DNA of 64,000 nt from Calothrix sp. NIES-4101 (GTDB lineage: Bacteria; Cyanobacteriota; Cyanobacteriia; Cyanobacteriales; Nostocaceae). Made by a program: the position numbers and the translations under genes. Where the stretch lies: assembly GCA_004296455.1 (NCBI GenBank), contig AP018280.1, positions 2,356,001 through 2,420,000 on the forward strand, in the 5' to 3' direction. The notes beneath the pieces are model-generated. The model ran no database searches, was not told the DNA's origin, and worked only from the letters and a program-made list of their open reading frames with translations. Shown here piece after piece: positions 7,881 to 18,610 of this stretch. Within the stretch, counting starts at the first letter, position 1; every line of letters starts with the position of its first letter.

Positions 7881-7951
7881 CAGTGTTCTCCTCTCTTTAA
7901 GGATCGGCAGACGGGATTAGCCTCAGCAAAAGTAGGCTTGTCCCGCTTTTT
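7881..7951 (+). ncRNA. Candidate small RNA or attenuated leader upstream of crtH
   Basis: It starts about 7 nt after the -10 box and ends at a terminator-like hairpin: cgggattagcc (7912-7922) pairs with ggcttgtcccg (7935-7945), then a T-run. The product would be about 70 nt with a pyrimidine-rich single-stranded start (gttctcctctcttt). It resembles the size and layout of small cyanobacterial RNAs such as Yfr1, but the Yfr1 core ACUCCUCACAC is not present. Alternatively it is a transcription attenuator for crtH. Confidence 0.4.
7912..7951 (+). terminator. Intrinsic terminator-like hairpin before crtH
   Basis: An 11-bp stem with one mismatch and one wobble, a 12-nt loop, then cttttt. It lies between a strong promoter and crtH, so it either ends a small RNA or regulates read-through into crtH. 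Confidence 0.55.
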
Positions 7952-8053
7952 ATTGAGGGACTTGCCAATAAAAAATAACTAAATGATTGACTTACTTAAT
8001 TCTGGAAGTTCCGTTAGAAAATAAGGAAATTACGAATTCCGAATTGCAAAGTT

Positions 8054-9547
8054 ATGCCCCAATTTGACGCAATTATCATCGGTTCCGGTATCGGTGGTTT
8101 AGTCACTGCCACCCAACTAGCGAGAAAAGGTGCAAAAGTTCTCGTTCTTGAACGCTATTTAATTCCCGGTGGTAGTGCTGGCTATTTTGAACGCGAAGGC
8201 TACCGTTTTGATGTTGGTGCGTCAATGATTTTTGGTTTTGGAGAACGAGGCACAACTAATTTACTCACTCGGGCTTTAGCTGCTGTTGGTGAAAAGTTAG
8301 AAACAATTCCTGACAATGTGCAAATTCATTACCATTTACCCAATGGATGGGAACTCAAGGTAGAACGGGATTATCAACAGTTTTTAGAAAATCTGACTGC
8401 ACATTTTCCCCATGAAAAACAAGGTATTCGCAGCTTTTATGATGAATGTTGGCGAGTATTTAATTACCTCAATAGCATGGATTTGCTGTCCTTAGAAGAA
8501 CCTCGCTACTTACTGCGAACATTTTTACAGCATCCTTTATCTTGCTTGGGTTTAGCCAGATATTTACCGCTAAATGTCGGAGATATTGCTCGAAAATATA
8601 TCAAAGACCCGAATTTACTCAAATTCATCGATATTGAATGCTATTGTTGGTCGGTGGTTCCCGCAGCAATGACACCAATGATTAATGCGGGAATGGTGTT
8701 TTCCGACAGGCATTATGGCGGAGTCAATTACCCCAAAGGTGGTGTCGGACAAATTGCCCAAAGGCTTGTTCAGGGCTTACAAAGATTTGGTGGTAAAATT
8801 ATTTACCAATCTCGAGTCACGCAGATTTTGTTAGAAAAAGGTTGTGCTGTGGGCGTAAAGCTGGCAAATGGGGATATATACCACGCCAAAAAAGTGGTTT
8901 CCAATGCGACACGCTGGGACACATTTGGGAAGTTACTCTCAGCACCACAAATACCAATTAATGAAAGTAAATGGCAACAAAAGTATCAAAAATCCCCCAG
9001 CTTTTTAAGCTTGCATATGGGAGTCAAAGCTGAAGTTTTGCCGATGGGAACAGAATGCCATCATATTTTGTTGGCGGATTGGCAGAAAATGATGGATGCA
9101 GAAGGGACGATTTTTGTTTCAATTCCCACATTACTAGACCCAGATTTAGCGCCAACAGGCCATCATATCATTCATGCCTTTACTCCCCACTGGTTAGCTG
9201 ATTGGCAAGGATTATCCCCAATTGATTATCAACACCAAAAAGAACGTGTTGCCGCAGGCATAATTGCGCGTTTAGAAAAAATTTTCCCAGGTTTAGATGC
9301 TGGATTAGACTATCTGGAAATCGGCACTCCTCGTACCCATCGCCGATATTTAGGGCGGGAAGATGGTACATATGGTCCAATTCCCCGGCGAAAATTACAT
9401 GGTTTACTGGGAATGCCATTTAATCGCACCGCCATCCCCGGACTTTATTGTGTGGGAGATAGCACTTTTCCGGGACAGGGTTTGAATGCTGTGGCTTTTT
9501 CGGGATTTGCCTGTGCCCATCGTATCGCCGTGGATTTGAGGTTATGA
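8054..9547 (+). CDS. crtH: Carotenoid isomerase (prolycopene isomerase)
   Basis: 497 residues. It is a flavin-dependent isomerase of the phytoene-desaturase superfamily that turns 7,9,9',7'-tetra-cis-lycopene into all-trans lycopene, after CrtP and CrtQ. The N-terminal dinucleotide-binding motif is [20 protein letters not shown]. The middle motifs [16 protein letters not shown] and [13 protein letters not shown] and the C-terminal FAD motif [20 protein letters not shown] are typical of CrtH rather than CrtP/CrtQ. The start ATGCCCCAATTTGAC gives the normal N-terminus. It sits alone, preceded by a long leader containing a promoter and a terminator-like hairpin. Confidence 0.93.
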   Translation: MPQFDAIIIGSGIGGLVTATQLARKGAKVLVLERYLIPGGSAGYFEREGYRFDVGASMIFGFGERGTTNLLTRALAAVGEKLETIPDNVQIHYHLPNGWELKVERDYQQFLENLTAHFPHEKQGIRSFYDECWRVFNYLNSMDLLSLEEPRYLLRTFLQHPLSCLGLARYLPLNVGDIARKYIKDPNLLKFIDIECYCWSVVPAAMTPMINAGMVFSDRHYGGVNYPKGGVGQIAQRLVQGLQRFGGKIIYQSRVTQILLEKGCAVGVKLANGDIYHAKKVVSNATRWDTFGKLLSAPQIPINESKWQQKYQKSPSFLSLHMGVKAEVLPMGTECHHILLADWQKMMDAEGTIFVSIPTLLDPDLAPTGHHIIHAFTPHWLADWQGLSPIDYQHQKERVAAGIIARLEKIFPGLDAGLDYLEIGTPRTHRRYLGREDGTYGPIPRRKLHGLLGMPFNRTAIPGLYCVGDSTFPGQGLNAVAFSGFACAHRIAVDLRL

Positions 9548-9669
9548 TATTTTTTTAGCAAAAAAATTGCGTAACCGAGGAAAAACTGATTTATTCTTTT
9601 GGATTAATCTGACACAATACTATAGACGGTAAAGTGCTCGGTATTTACAGAACCAGAGGTGAAAAACTA

Positions 9670-11754
9670 ATGGGGCGATTTGAGAACAATCAGTCGAGTC
9701 AGCAAGAGAATGGCGAAATTTCGCCAGATATTAGTAATGCTCAACAGAAAATAATCGAAGAGTTGCAGACTCTCCAGCAGAATGTTCTCAAGTCGTTGCA
9801 GGAGGATATCACGCAACTGCAAACCGAGAAGCATCGTTTGGCTGAAGATGTGCAAAAATTGCGATCGCAAAAAAATTATTTGCAGCAAGAACAGTTAGTC
9901 ACAGAACATCAAGTTTTGTTAAGACAATTGGTACAAGTTCTGGCAAATCACGTTTCGCTACAGTTACAGTCTTCTCTTGAGAAGTTATTTGCAGATGTTG
10001 TTTTTCGCACTTCTACCAACAGTACTACGAGTAATGTTCTGTCTGCCGGCGAAAATGGCTTCACAAATTCCTTGATTACACCCGATGCAAATCTCAAGCA
10101 AACCGAACATTTACTGGCTTCCTTTAACAGCAAAATTTTAGCTACTTTTGAACAACTGCAAGCAGAATTAAGCAACTATCAAAGTCATGTTTCTCAGCAG
10201 CTTTCCCGTATGTATAGTGAGCAGGAACAAGGAGAAGCGATTTTAGCTGAGTTAGTATTGCGTCTGCGTCGCGAGTTAGAGCAATCTACTTCTGTAAACC
10301 TGACTGCACAACTTGAGGAAGTTCCCCCACCTGCATCTCCGATTCAATCGGAACTGGAATCTCCAATTAACCTAGACGAAATATTTGAGACGGAAAGTAG
10401 TGTTTTTCCTCCAGAAAATGTTGTCGAAGCCGTCGAATCTACAGAAATTGTCGTTGCCCATCCCCCCAACCCAGAGGCAACAGCAGAGGAAAATCCTTTT
10501 GTCGAAAAAACTGCAACTCCCCAGCGTTTCCCCGATACTGTCATTCCCAATCCTCTAACTCGTGCTCAAATCGATGCGGAGTTAGAAACCAATCAACCAG
10601 CAAAAGAGCAAAATCTCACCGTACATTCAGTTTCCAACCAGCCAAGACGTGCCAGAGAAGTACAAAATCGCCGACAGCTAAATCCCCGCCAAACAGCAAA
10701 TTCTTCTTGGTTCACCAGTGGCTTAGTCATCGTTGTCCTATCGCTTGTCGCCTCTGCACTTTACAATGTCTCCGTGAGAGCCATGTTTTTTCCGAAATCC
10801 CAAATTTTAGGGGTTTTCGACGTACAGCGATTAATATCCCCAAGCATTGGCAATTGTTTGTTAATTTTAATGCTGCGAATGTTAGTAGTTGTACCGTTAA
10901 TGTTAGTATTAGCGCCAATCATGCATTCTGGTATTTGGCTTGATATCAAAGCTTTAAGTGACTCCCTACGTCGCCGAAACAGGCAACAAAATCGACAATC
11001 ATTAAATAATCCTACACAAAATATTACCAAGCCACTACTGATACTTGCGATCGCGAGTGGATTTTTCTTATTTTTATCCCAGTTGCTAATTTATCTTGCC
11101 ATTGGGCAGGTGGCAACTGGAGTTGCAATCGCACTTTTCTTTATTTATCCAATCGCCAGTGGCTTTTTAGGTTGGTTACTATTCAAAAGCGAACGCCAAG
11201 AACCCCCCACATTATTTAGAATTAGTGCGATCGCTTGTATCTGTTTTGGTGAGTTACTAATATTCAGCAGTGGGGGAAGTGGGAATTTAGCTGCCGGGGG
11301 AACTACGGCAATCATGTCGGGTATCTCATTCGCCATTTATATTATCCTGACCCGTATCTGTGCCGCCAAAATCCATCCCGTCACATTTACCTTACTTAAT
11401 TTCACCACGATGTTGGTGTTCTGTTTTATCGGCTTGATTTTACCTTTACCCAGCAACCTAGGCGTACAAATAAATGACACCAACTTCATAGAACTGATTT
11501 TAAGCGCCTTTATTTTAGGTGTACTGACATTATTTGGATATATTCTCAATCACCTAGGTGTGCGTAAATTTGGAGCCAACCGTGCTGCAATAATTGGTGC
11601 TACGTTACCGGCAATTACAGTAATTTTTGCTGGTTTAATTATCCAAGAAAGCCTGCCCGTGCTTCAGGTAATTGCAGTATTGATTGTGACATTAGGAGCC
11701 GTAGCCTTGAACTTAGAAAAAATTCGCGATCGCTTGAAAAATCGCCTTGGTTGA
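9670..11754 (+). CDS. EamA/DMT-family transporter with long N-terminal coiled coil
   Basis: 694 residues from the ATG at 9670, which has gaggtg 9 bp upstream; a GTG at 9634 would add 12 residues. The N-terminal 230 residues are a charged coiled coil (LQTLQQNVLKSLQEDITQLQ, then long Glu/Gln/Leu heptads). A disordered Pro/Glu-rich linker follows (about 230-340). The C-terminal half has about ten membrane segments, ending in two EamA-like repeats with AIALFFIYPIASGFLGWLLF and ANRAAIIGATLPAITVIFAG, typical of the drug/metabolite transporter superfamily. Most DMT carriers are about 300 residues with no such cytoplasmic extension, so this is an unusual fusion. Substrate unknown. It lies upstream of hetR on the same strand but with a 393-bp spacer, so it is probably a separate transcript. 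Confidence 0.8.
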   Translation: MGRFENNQSSQQENGEISPDISNAQQKIIEELQTLQQNVLKSLQEDITQLQTEKHRLAEDVQKLRSQKNYLQQEQLVTEHQVLLRQLVQVLANHVSLQLQSSLEKLFADVVFRTSTNSTTSNVLSAGENGFTNSLITPDANLKQTEHLLASFNSKILATFEQLQAELSNYQSHVSQQLSRMYSEQEQGEAILAELVLRLRRELEQSTSVNLTAQLEEVPPPASPIQSELESPINLDEIFETESSVFPPENVVEAVESTEIVVAHPPNPEATAEENPFVEKTATPQRFPDTVIPNPLTRAQIDAELETNQPAKEQNLTVHSVSNQPRRAREVQNRRQLNPRQTANSSWFTSGLVIVVLSLVASALYNVSVRAMFFPKSQILGVFDVQRLISPSIGNCLLILMLRMLVVVPLMLVLAPIMHSGIWLDIKALSDSLRRRNRQQNRQSLNNPTQNITKPLLILAIASGFFLFLSQLLIYLAIGQVATGVAIALFFIYPIASGFLGWLLFKSERQEPPTLFRISAIACICFGELLIFSSGGSGNLAAGGTTAIMSGISFAIYIILTRICAAKIHPVTFTLLNFTTMLVFCFIGLILPLPSNLGVQINDTNFIELILSAFILGVLTLFGYILNHLGVRKFGANRAAIIGATLPAITVIFAGLIIQESLPVLQVIAVLIVTLGAVALNLEKIRDRLKNRLG

Positions 11755-13047
<1,293 letters not shown>

Positions 13048-13120
13048 GTAATCAAGTTAAATTTAACCATTAGCTTGAGATTAGTTCCCCATAGAAAACT
13101 ATAACTAACTTTATATATCT

Positions 13121-13150
13121 AGCCCGAATCCGTGACTGGATTCGGGCTTT
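13121..13150 (+). terminator. Intrinsic terminator of hetR
   Basis: A perfect 11-bp stem agcccgaatcc/ggattcgggct with a 6-nt loop, 73 bp after the hetR stop. The trailing T-run is only three bases. Confidence 0.75.
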
Positions 13151-13253
13151 GCACTGGAAATTCAAAACTACTTGCTTCCGCAAATAAAGATTAAAAGTTG
13201 AACAAGCACAATCCTTGTTTGATTCGCATGGGAGGCATTTCCCTTGGTGTTGC

Positions 13254-13901
13254 TTAGTTTCTTTGAGGCACTATTTTTTGAGGTACAGGAGTTGGTTGAG
13301 GCGCTATAGGAGTAGTCTCGAAAGTTCGGTTAAATTCATTTGTCGGCTGGCTAGGAGTTTCAATTGGAGTCTGGTTAGCTGGGATAAATGAAGGTAGCAA
13401 ACCCCCCAACTTATCGCTGCCATCAATACAAGTATCCATCGCTTGCAGTGCGGAAAAATCAACCTCACTCCGCAAACCAACTACACATTGAGCAAAACGC
13501 ACAGGTAATAAACTACGATTGCAGTAGTTTAAAATTGATGGATCGAAAGCTTCTTTTTTGCTGGCGCTAATCCCAACTACACAAGTTCCCAAATCATCAG
13601 GACGACGAGCCAAACGACAAGAAGGCAAAATGTCAGTAGCAGCTATTTGAGTTTGTTTTTGAATCCGAGTGACGCAGGTGGAAAATTCTCGTGGACGTAA
13701 TACCTGAGCGCAAGCTTGGGCAGCCTCTTCAGCATTAATTCCTAAGCGTAATAACCTGCCAGCACAGGCACGGTAGTCATTACCCCAATAACTCACTTGG
13801 GCGATCGCAGGTAATGACGGTAATGTTAGAGTCATTCCTAAACATCCACTGATTCCTAAAACTACACCAATAACATTTGTATGTTTAACTTTTCTCAACA
13901 T
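13254..13901 (-). CDS. Conserved hypothetical secreted Cys-rich protein
   Basis: 215 residues. A signal peptide covers about 1-34 (TNVIGVVLGISGCLGMTLTL, then LPAIAQ with likely cleavage after AIA). The mature part has about nine Cys in a loose repeat of about 35 residues (ACAGRLLRLGINAEEAAQAC; STCVTRI; GTCVVGI; AQCVVGL; DTCIDG), suggesting a disulphide-linked helical repeat. The tail is Pro/Thr-rich (about 165-215), low complexity and probably disordered. It resembles a recurring cyanobacterial family, but no function is known to me. The gene is convergent with hetR, separated by its terminator. Confidence 0.75.
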   Translation of the reverse strand: MLRKVKHTNVIGVVLGISGCLGMTLTLPSLPAIAQVSYWGNDYRACAGRLLRLGINAEEAAQACAQVLRPREFSTCVTRIQKQTQIAATDILPSCRLARRPDDLGTCVVGISASKKEAFDPSILNYCNRSLLPVRFAQCVVGLRSEVDFSALQAMDTCIDGSDKLGGLLPSFIPANQTPIETPSQPTNEFNRTFETTPIAPQPTPVPQKIVPQRN

Positions 13902-14305
13902 TTTTAATATCTCCAGACACCACAGTAATGCTACCGCATCTTTTATGAGTTATTGGTAGTTATTAGTCAATGGTTCATTTGTCTGATATAGAGTCTGGTA
14001 AGTCAGTTCTCATATCAAGTTCGGCTAATCCTTACAATTAAAATTTCTCCGCGTCCCCGCGCCTCTAAGTCTCTGTGTCCGTCTTAAATAAGTATGCAAC
14101 CGGACATAATGATATTATCGGTTTTTGTATGCGTCCCTCTATCTCCTCATCTTTGCGTCAGTTTTATGGCTCGTATTTAGGCGGATGTGATATTACCAGT
14201 AGGAGCAAAGGATTGTAAATTTGAAATTCCCCATTAACAATTACCAATTAACATATATAATTAAATGTCTGAGTCAAATTTAAACAGGACTAAAGTAGAA
14301 AAACC
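13902..14305. repeat. Intergenic region with degenerate ctccgcgtccccgcg-type repeats
   Basis: No gene is seen. It contains ctccgcgtccccgcgcctct with ctctgtgtccgtc (about 14047-14082), and gcgtccctctatctcctcatctttgcgtc (about 14130-14159), a pyrimidine/CG-rich dispersed repeat type that recurs at about 17850-17890 (reverse), 33844-33865 and 37186-37265. The rest is the rpsD promoter region. Confidence 0.45.
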
Positions 14306-14914
14306 ATGTCCCGATACAGAGGACCCCGTTTAAGAATAACCCGTCGTCTAGGTGAATTACCCGGATTAAGTCGTAAAAGCGCTCGTCGCGCTTATGCTCC
14401 CGGACAGCACGGTCAGAACCGCAAGAAGCGTTCTGAATATGCTATCCGTTTGGAAGAAAAACAAAAACTTCGTTTCAACTATGGTGTCAGTGAGAAACAG
14501 TTACTACGCTACGTTCGTAAAGCACGTCGTGTAACTGGTTCAACCGGACAAGTGCTACTGCAATTATTAGAAATGCGGTTAGACAATACCGTTTTCCGTT
14601 TGGGAATGGCTCCCACCATCCCTGCTGCACGTCAATTGGTTAACCACGGTCACGTTTTGATTAACGGTCGTGAGGTCAATATTGCTAGTTATCAATGTCG
14701 TCCCGGAGACCAAATTGCGGTACGCAATAACGATCGCTCGAAAAAACTAGTTGAAGCAAACTTGCAATACCCCGGTTTGGCAAACATTCCTAGCCACTTA
14801 GAGTTTGATAAAAATAAACTCGAAGGTAAGGTGAATGGTGTGGTTGAACGTGAATGGGTAGCACTACAAATTAATGAGCTATTGGTTGTTGAGTACTACT
14901 CACGTCAAGCTTAA
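14306..14914 (+). CDS. rpsD: 30S ribosomal protein S4
   Basis: 202 residues, the standard length for cyanobacterial S4. It nucleates assembly of the small subunit body by binding the 5' domain of 16S rRNA. The N-terminus [20 protein letters not shown] is the plastid/cyanobacterial type. The S4 RNA-binding domain spans about 90-150 ([20 protein letters not shown], then [16 protein letters not shown]). Monocistronic, as usual in cyanobacteria where rpsD is outside the alpha operon. Confidence 0.97.
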   Translation: MSRYRGPRLRITRRLGELPGLSRKSARRAYAPGQHGQNRKKRSEYAIRLEEKQKLRFNYGVSEKQLLRYVRKARRVTGSTGQVLLQLLEMRLDNTVFRLGMAPTIPAARQLVNHGHVLINGREVNIASYQCRPGDQIAVRNNDRSKKLVEANLQYPGLANIPSHLEFDKNKLEGKVNGVVEREWVALQINELLVVEYYSRQA

Positions 14915-14988
14915 GAAAGTGTTGAGTGTTGATTAGTGAGTGTTCTTAACTCATAATTTACAACTCATAACTGTTAACTTAATTATTT

Positions 14989-15993
14989 TTATCCTCCAAT
15001 TTGCGACATGGTGCGGCTGTAATTCCCTGTCGTAGTCCCGGAGTAACGCTGTTTAAAATTAATCTCAGATTTTACCGTCAATAATTCTTGTAACTGCTCT
15101 CGCAATGTGGTCATACTGACTCCTTGGCGCAGAGCAGTTTTTAAGTCTATTTGCCCTGTTTCATTCAACAAACAAGGACGCAACCAACCATCGGCACTCA
15201 AGCGCACACGGTTACATTTATCACAGAAGCATTCTGACATCTGACTAATAAATCCTAAAGTGCCTTTTGCCCCAGGAATTTTAAAGATATCCGCAGGCCC
15301 ATTTCCACACACTTCTGCTGCTGTTAATCCCCAGCGATCGCAAATTTGTTGCCGTATTTCTGCGGATGCTATCCAACCTTTGCCGGTAAATAATTCACTG
15401 TTACCAATCGGCATAAATTCAATAAAGCGAACGTGCCATTTTTTATTGATTGTCAGTGCCGCTAAATCTAAAATTTCACAGTCGTTAATCCCAGGAATTA
15501 CGACTACATTTAACTTTAAAGGGTCAAATCCAACCTGGTAAGCTGTTTGAATCCCATCCCAAACATTTTGCCATTGCGAACGTCCCCGATTGGAAATATT
15601 TTTATTGCCAATAATTTGATTAAAGGTGTCAGAATCGAGAGAATCTAAACTAATATTAATTCGCCGCAACCCTGCATTGTAGAGACTCTGTGCTACTGGT
15701 GCCAGTAAAAATCCATTGGTTGTCATTGAGATGTCTTGGGTTTCTGGGAACGAAGCAATAGCCTCAACTAATTCCACCAAACCCGGACGCAATAATGGTT
15801 CACCTCCAGTTAAACGGAAGCGAGTAAAGCCGACGGGAATAAAAACTTCTTGGATGAGGGTAAGTAATTCTTGATTCGTTAAGAGATTTTGTTTGAGTAT
15901 GTAATTTAACTCCGTACCTTCCGGCATACAGTATTGGCAACGGAAGTTACAACGGTCAATCAAGCTGATTCTTAAATAATCTACTTGGTTCAT
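14989..15993 (-). CDS. moaA: GTP 3',8-cyclase (molybdenum cofactor biosynthesis)
   Basis: 334 residues. It is a radical-SAM enzyme catalysing the first step of molybdopterin synthesis, GTP to 3',8-cyclo-7,8-dihydro-GTP. The N-terminal cluster motif has Cys15, Cys19 and Cys22 (RCNFRCQYC). The second C-terminal [4Fe-4S] cluster ligands are in [20 protein letters not shown]. The [14 protein letters not shown] motif is intact. The C-terminal GG expected for activation by MoaC coupling is replaced by the ending MSQIGG, which does keep two terminal Gly. The gene lies directly downstream of ureB on the same strand (147-bp gap), in the place where ureC would be expected. Mo cofactor is needed for nitrate reductase. 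Confidence 0.95.
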   Translation of the reverse strand: MNQVDYLRISLIDRCNFRCQYCMPEGTELNYILKQNLLTNQELLTLIQEVFIPVGFTRFRLTGGEPLLRPGLVELVEAIASFPETQDISMTTNGFLLAPVAQSLYNAGLRRINISLDSLDSDTFNQIIGNKNISNRGRSQWQNVWDGIQTAYQVGFDPLKLNVVVIPGINDCEILDLAALTINKKWHVRFIEFMPIGNSELFTGKGWIASAEIRQQICDRWGLTAAEVCGNGPADIFKIPGAKGTLGFISQMSECFCDKCNRVRLSADGWLRPCLLNETGQIDLKTALRQGVSMTTLREQLQELLTVKSEINFKQRYSGTTTGNYSRTMSQIGG

Positions 15994-16140
15994 TTTTAGC
16001 GATCGCTATGATATTCTTCGCTTTCACGAAGTTGGATTTTTGTCAAGATATAGATATTGGCTCTTGATACAATTTTAGTGTGCAATCAGAAAAAATACTG
16101 GCAATATCATGGGAAGTGCGATCGTCTGGAATTGCCACTA

Positions 16141-16503
16141 TTAATTTTTATCTTTCTTCTTTTGCTTATTTTTCTTGTGAGAAATTTTTTCTGTTTCCGC
16201 CAATGCCCCATTAATTAATCCATTAAAACCATATACTTGACGACTTCCCACCAAAGGGATTAAAACTACTTCTTTTTCATCGCCAGGTTCAAATCTTACG
16301 GCTGTTCCCGCAGGTATATCTAAGCGCATTCCTCGTGCTTTGTCTCTCTCAAAATGCAATGCTGTATTAACTTCAAAAAAGTGAAAGTGAGAACCTACTT
16401 GAATTGGTCGATCTCCTGTATTAGCGATTTTTAAACTTATAGTTGTGCGTCCTACATTGAGTTCAATTTCGCCTGCTTGAGTAATAATTTCACCTGGAAT
16501 CAT
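16141..16503 (-). CDS. ureB: Urease subunit beta
   Basis: 120 residues from the [16 protein letters not shown] start, the canonical UreB N-terminus; an upstream ATG at 16545 would add 14 unrelated residues. Urease hydrolyses urea to ammonia and carbamate, and UreB is part of the (UreABC)3 complex with no catalytic residues of its own. Conserved motifs: [38 protein letters not shown] and [13 protein letters not shown]. The C-terminal tail is unusually long and lysine-rich ([14 protein letters not shown]). ureA lies 103 bp upstream of it in the same direction. The catalytic subunit gene ureC does not follow; moaA does. Confidence 0.92.
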   Translation of the reverse strand: MIPGEIITQAGEIELNVGRTTISLKIANTGDRPIQVGSHFHFFEVNTALHFERDKARGMRLDIPAGTAVRFEPGDEKEVVLIPLVGSRQVYGFNGLINGALAETEKISHKKNKQKKKDKN

Positions 16504-16606
16504 AAATTTATCTGAGGGATTATTGAATATTAAATAATAATTCAATGATTAAATATCATGCCTAAATTTGCAAATTTTGATTGTTGTGATTAAATTTCTG
16601 CAAAAG

Positions 16607-16909
16607 TTACTTAATGGGATCATGTACAGTGATTAATTTAGTCCCATCAGGAAAAGTTGCTTCCACCTGGACATCATGAATCATTTCCGGCACGCCTTCC
16701 ATGACATCATCCCGATTTAATAAAGTAGTACCATAACTCATGAGTTCTGCCACTGTTCTTCCATCTCTTGCGCCTTCCAAAATGGCAGCAGAAATGAAAG
16801 CTACAGCTTCAGGATAATTTAATTTTAAACCTCTTTCTTTGCGTCTCTCTGCCAATAAAGCAGCAGTAAAAATTAATAACTTGTCTTTTTCCTGCGGCGT
16901 AAGTTGCAT
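16607..16909 (-). CDS. ureA: Urease subunit gamma
   Basis: 100 residues, exact family length. The start [23 protein letters not shown] and motifs [42 protein letters not shown] and [19 protein letters not shown] are diagnostic for UreA, the smallest structural subunit of urease. It lies between ureD and ureB, all on the minus strand with 55-bp and 103-bp spacers, so likely one operon. Confidence 0.95.
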   Translation of the reverse strand: MQLTPQEKDKLLIFTAALLAERRKERGLKLNYPEAVAFISAAILEGARDGRTVAELMSYGTTLLNRDDVMEGVPEMIHDVQVEATFPDGTKLITVHDPIK

Positions 16910-16964
16910 TCTTTAATCCTTTAAAAACCTAATTCTTTAAGCTTAACCCTTTCAATCGAACCCT

Positions 16965-17816
16965 TTAAATTTGCCAAACTCTGGGTATGCAATCAGAACG
17001 TCCTAAAAAAGATTGACGTACTAAATGCCAGACACTAATAAACCAGTGTCGCACTTCAGTGGTGGAGTTCCCTCGATATCTACACAAAAATCCATGTTCT
17101 AATCGTGTAACACCTGTTTCACCTACTCCTGTCCATAAACAACGTGCTTGTGTAATAATGTCGGGCGATACAGGATTGCCAATATATACAAGAGTACCTG
17201 CGATCGCATTTCCTGCCAACCCATGAGGGCTGTAAAATACTTCTTCGCCACCGGGTATCCATTGTCTATCTATCCACAATGGTTTACCTTCCTGGGAAAT
17301 CTTGGTGTGGCTGCGCCAGTCCCCTTGTAAAAATTTTTCACCTCTAGCACTGCGTCCAAACCTAGTTATTTCCCAACCAATAAATGTACTATTTTTAGCT
17401 AATTCAATTTCTGTATCTTGGCGATAAATTGCACCGTCAAAGACAATTGTTTCTTGTGGTAAATATTCTAAACAGCCACCGTTACAGACTTTTATCTGAA
17501 CATTTTGCTGTGCTTGTAAGCCGTTACTACGATAAATTTTGCTGGCTGCGGCTGTAGTGATTAATGCTTGCGAATCCTCCTGCAAACAAAAATTAGAAGA
17601 TAATTTATCTCCTCCCACAATCCCGCCAGCAGTATGTAAAATTACGCTATGGCAAATCGATTTTCCTTCGGGATAAAATGGACGTTGGATATTGAGTGGG
17701 GCTTGATGGTGGCTATACATTAGTTGCGTTGTCTTCTGATGATGCCCATAGATTAAATTTAGTTTGCCGTGCCAGTTATTTGATGCTTGTATTATTTCCT
17801 GATAGTTAGAAGACAT
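16965..17816 (-). CDS. ureD: Urease accessory protein UreD
   Basis: About 283 residues from ATG at 17816 (MSSNYQEI); an in-frame ATG at 17834 adds six residues. UreD (UreH) is the scaffold that binds apo-urease and recruits UreF and UreG for nickel insertion. Recognised by RPFYPEGKSICHSVILHTAGGIVGGDKLS, the central ITTAAASKIYRSNG and CLEYLPQETIVFDGA, and the C-terminal RLEHGFLCRYRGNSTTEVRHWF. First gene of the ureDAB cluster. ureC, ureE, ureF and ureG are not in the window. Confidence 0.93.
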   Translation of the reverse strand: MSSNYQEIIQASNNWHGKLNLIYGHHQKTTQLMYSHHQAPLNIQRPFYPEGKSICHSVILHTAGGIVGGDKLSSNFCLQEDSQALITTAAASKIYRSNGLQAQQNVQIKVCNGGCLEYLPQETIVFDGAIYRQDTEIELAKNSTFIGWEITRFGRSARGEKFLQGDWRSHTKISQEGKPLWIDRQWIPGGEEVFYSPHGLAGNAIAGTLVYIGNPVSPDIITQARCLWTGVGETGVTRLEHGFLCRYRGNSTTEVRHWFISVWHLVRQSFLGRSDCIPRVWQI

Positions 17817-18112
17817 GTTATACCAATTCTCCAAAATAAATTAACAGATGGTGACACGGGGAGGCGGAGATGGAGAGACATGGAGATTTATTTTATGTGT
17901 TGCCAGATTGTGGAGGAGCAATATTAGCGATGCAGAGAGCATATACTTAGTTTTCCCTACATATTGTCATATGTACGTGATAATTAATATTTTTGATAAT
18001 ATTTGTTCCTGGGGCAAATTTTCATCTTGCCTGTGTATTGATGCTAAATACTTATTCGGTAATAATGATGGTGGGATAATTAAAACATCCTCATTAATTC
18101 GCTGAAAACCAT

Positions 18113-18469
18113 ATGAAACATTTTTTATTAACCTGGATAGGAACTGCAATTGCATTAATTATTACTGCGAAGATTGTTCCTGGCTTTTTTATTACAAGCT
18201 TTGTTGCGGCTTTAGTTGCTGCTATCGTGATTGGTTTGGTAAATGCAATTGTGCGCCCAATTTTAGGGATTTTAGCATTTCCTATCACCTTAATCACTTT
18301 CGGTTTATTTTCATTTGTCCTCAATGCGATAGCATTGATGATTGCTAGTGCTTTGACTCCTGCTAGCTATGGTTTTAGAATTGACGGCTTCATTGCCGCA
18401 CTTTTCGGTTCAATTGTACTATCTATTGTTTCTAGCATTATTAATCATTTTGTCCGCATAGTGGACTAG
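18113..18469 (+). CDS. Phage-holin-family (4TM, PF04020-type) membrane protein
   Basis: 118 residues, almost entirely hydrophobic with four membrane helices and a conserved NAIVRPILGILAFPITLITFGLF motif between helices two and three. This is the Mycobact_4TM/phage holin superfamily IV pattern that occurs in most cyanobacteria as an ordinary chromosomal gene; the holin name does not imply a prophage here. Function unknown. It is transcribed alone, convergent with the CobE-like gene, and ends at a 9-bp hairpin. An overlapping open frame upstream (17848-18105) is not believed. Confidence 0.85.
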   Translation: MKHFLLTWIGTAIALIITAKIVPGFFITSFVAALVAAIVIGLVNAIVRPILGILAFPITLITFGLFSFVLNAIALMIASALTPASYGFRIDGFIAALFGSIVLSIVSSIINHFVRIVD

Positions 18470-18522
18470 TTGTTTGTCTGCTGCTTAGAATCCATTTGTT
18501 GAGAACCAAGACTTGGAAGAAG

Positions 18523-18553
18523 TTGGGGGAGGAAAATTAAAAAGCTCCCCCAA
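18523..18553. terminator. Hairpin between convergent genes
   Basis: A perfect 9-bp stem ttgggggag (18523-18531)/ctcccccaa (18545-18553) with a 13-nt A-rich loop between two convergent genes. It lacks a T-run after the stem on either strand, so termination activity is uncertain. Confidence 0.4.
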
Positions 18554-18610
18554 ATATCCTATTCGGGGAATTTTCTTCCGTATCACTTCTCATTCCCACC
18601 CCAAGATATA

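Noticed and set aside
7881-7951. Identification of the crtH-leader RNA as Yfr1
   Set aside because: The invariant ACUCCUCACAC core is not present, so only an unnamed candidate is reported.
17848-18105. 85-codon open frame upstream of the holin-family gene
   Set aside because: It begins in a degenerate intergenic repeat, has no recognisable domain and its codon pattern looks random.
18113-18469. Sign of a prophage (holin-family name)
   Set aside because: The 4TM family is an ordinary chromosomal gene in cyanobacteria and no other phage gene is near.
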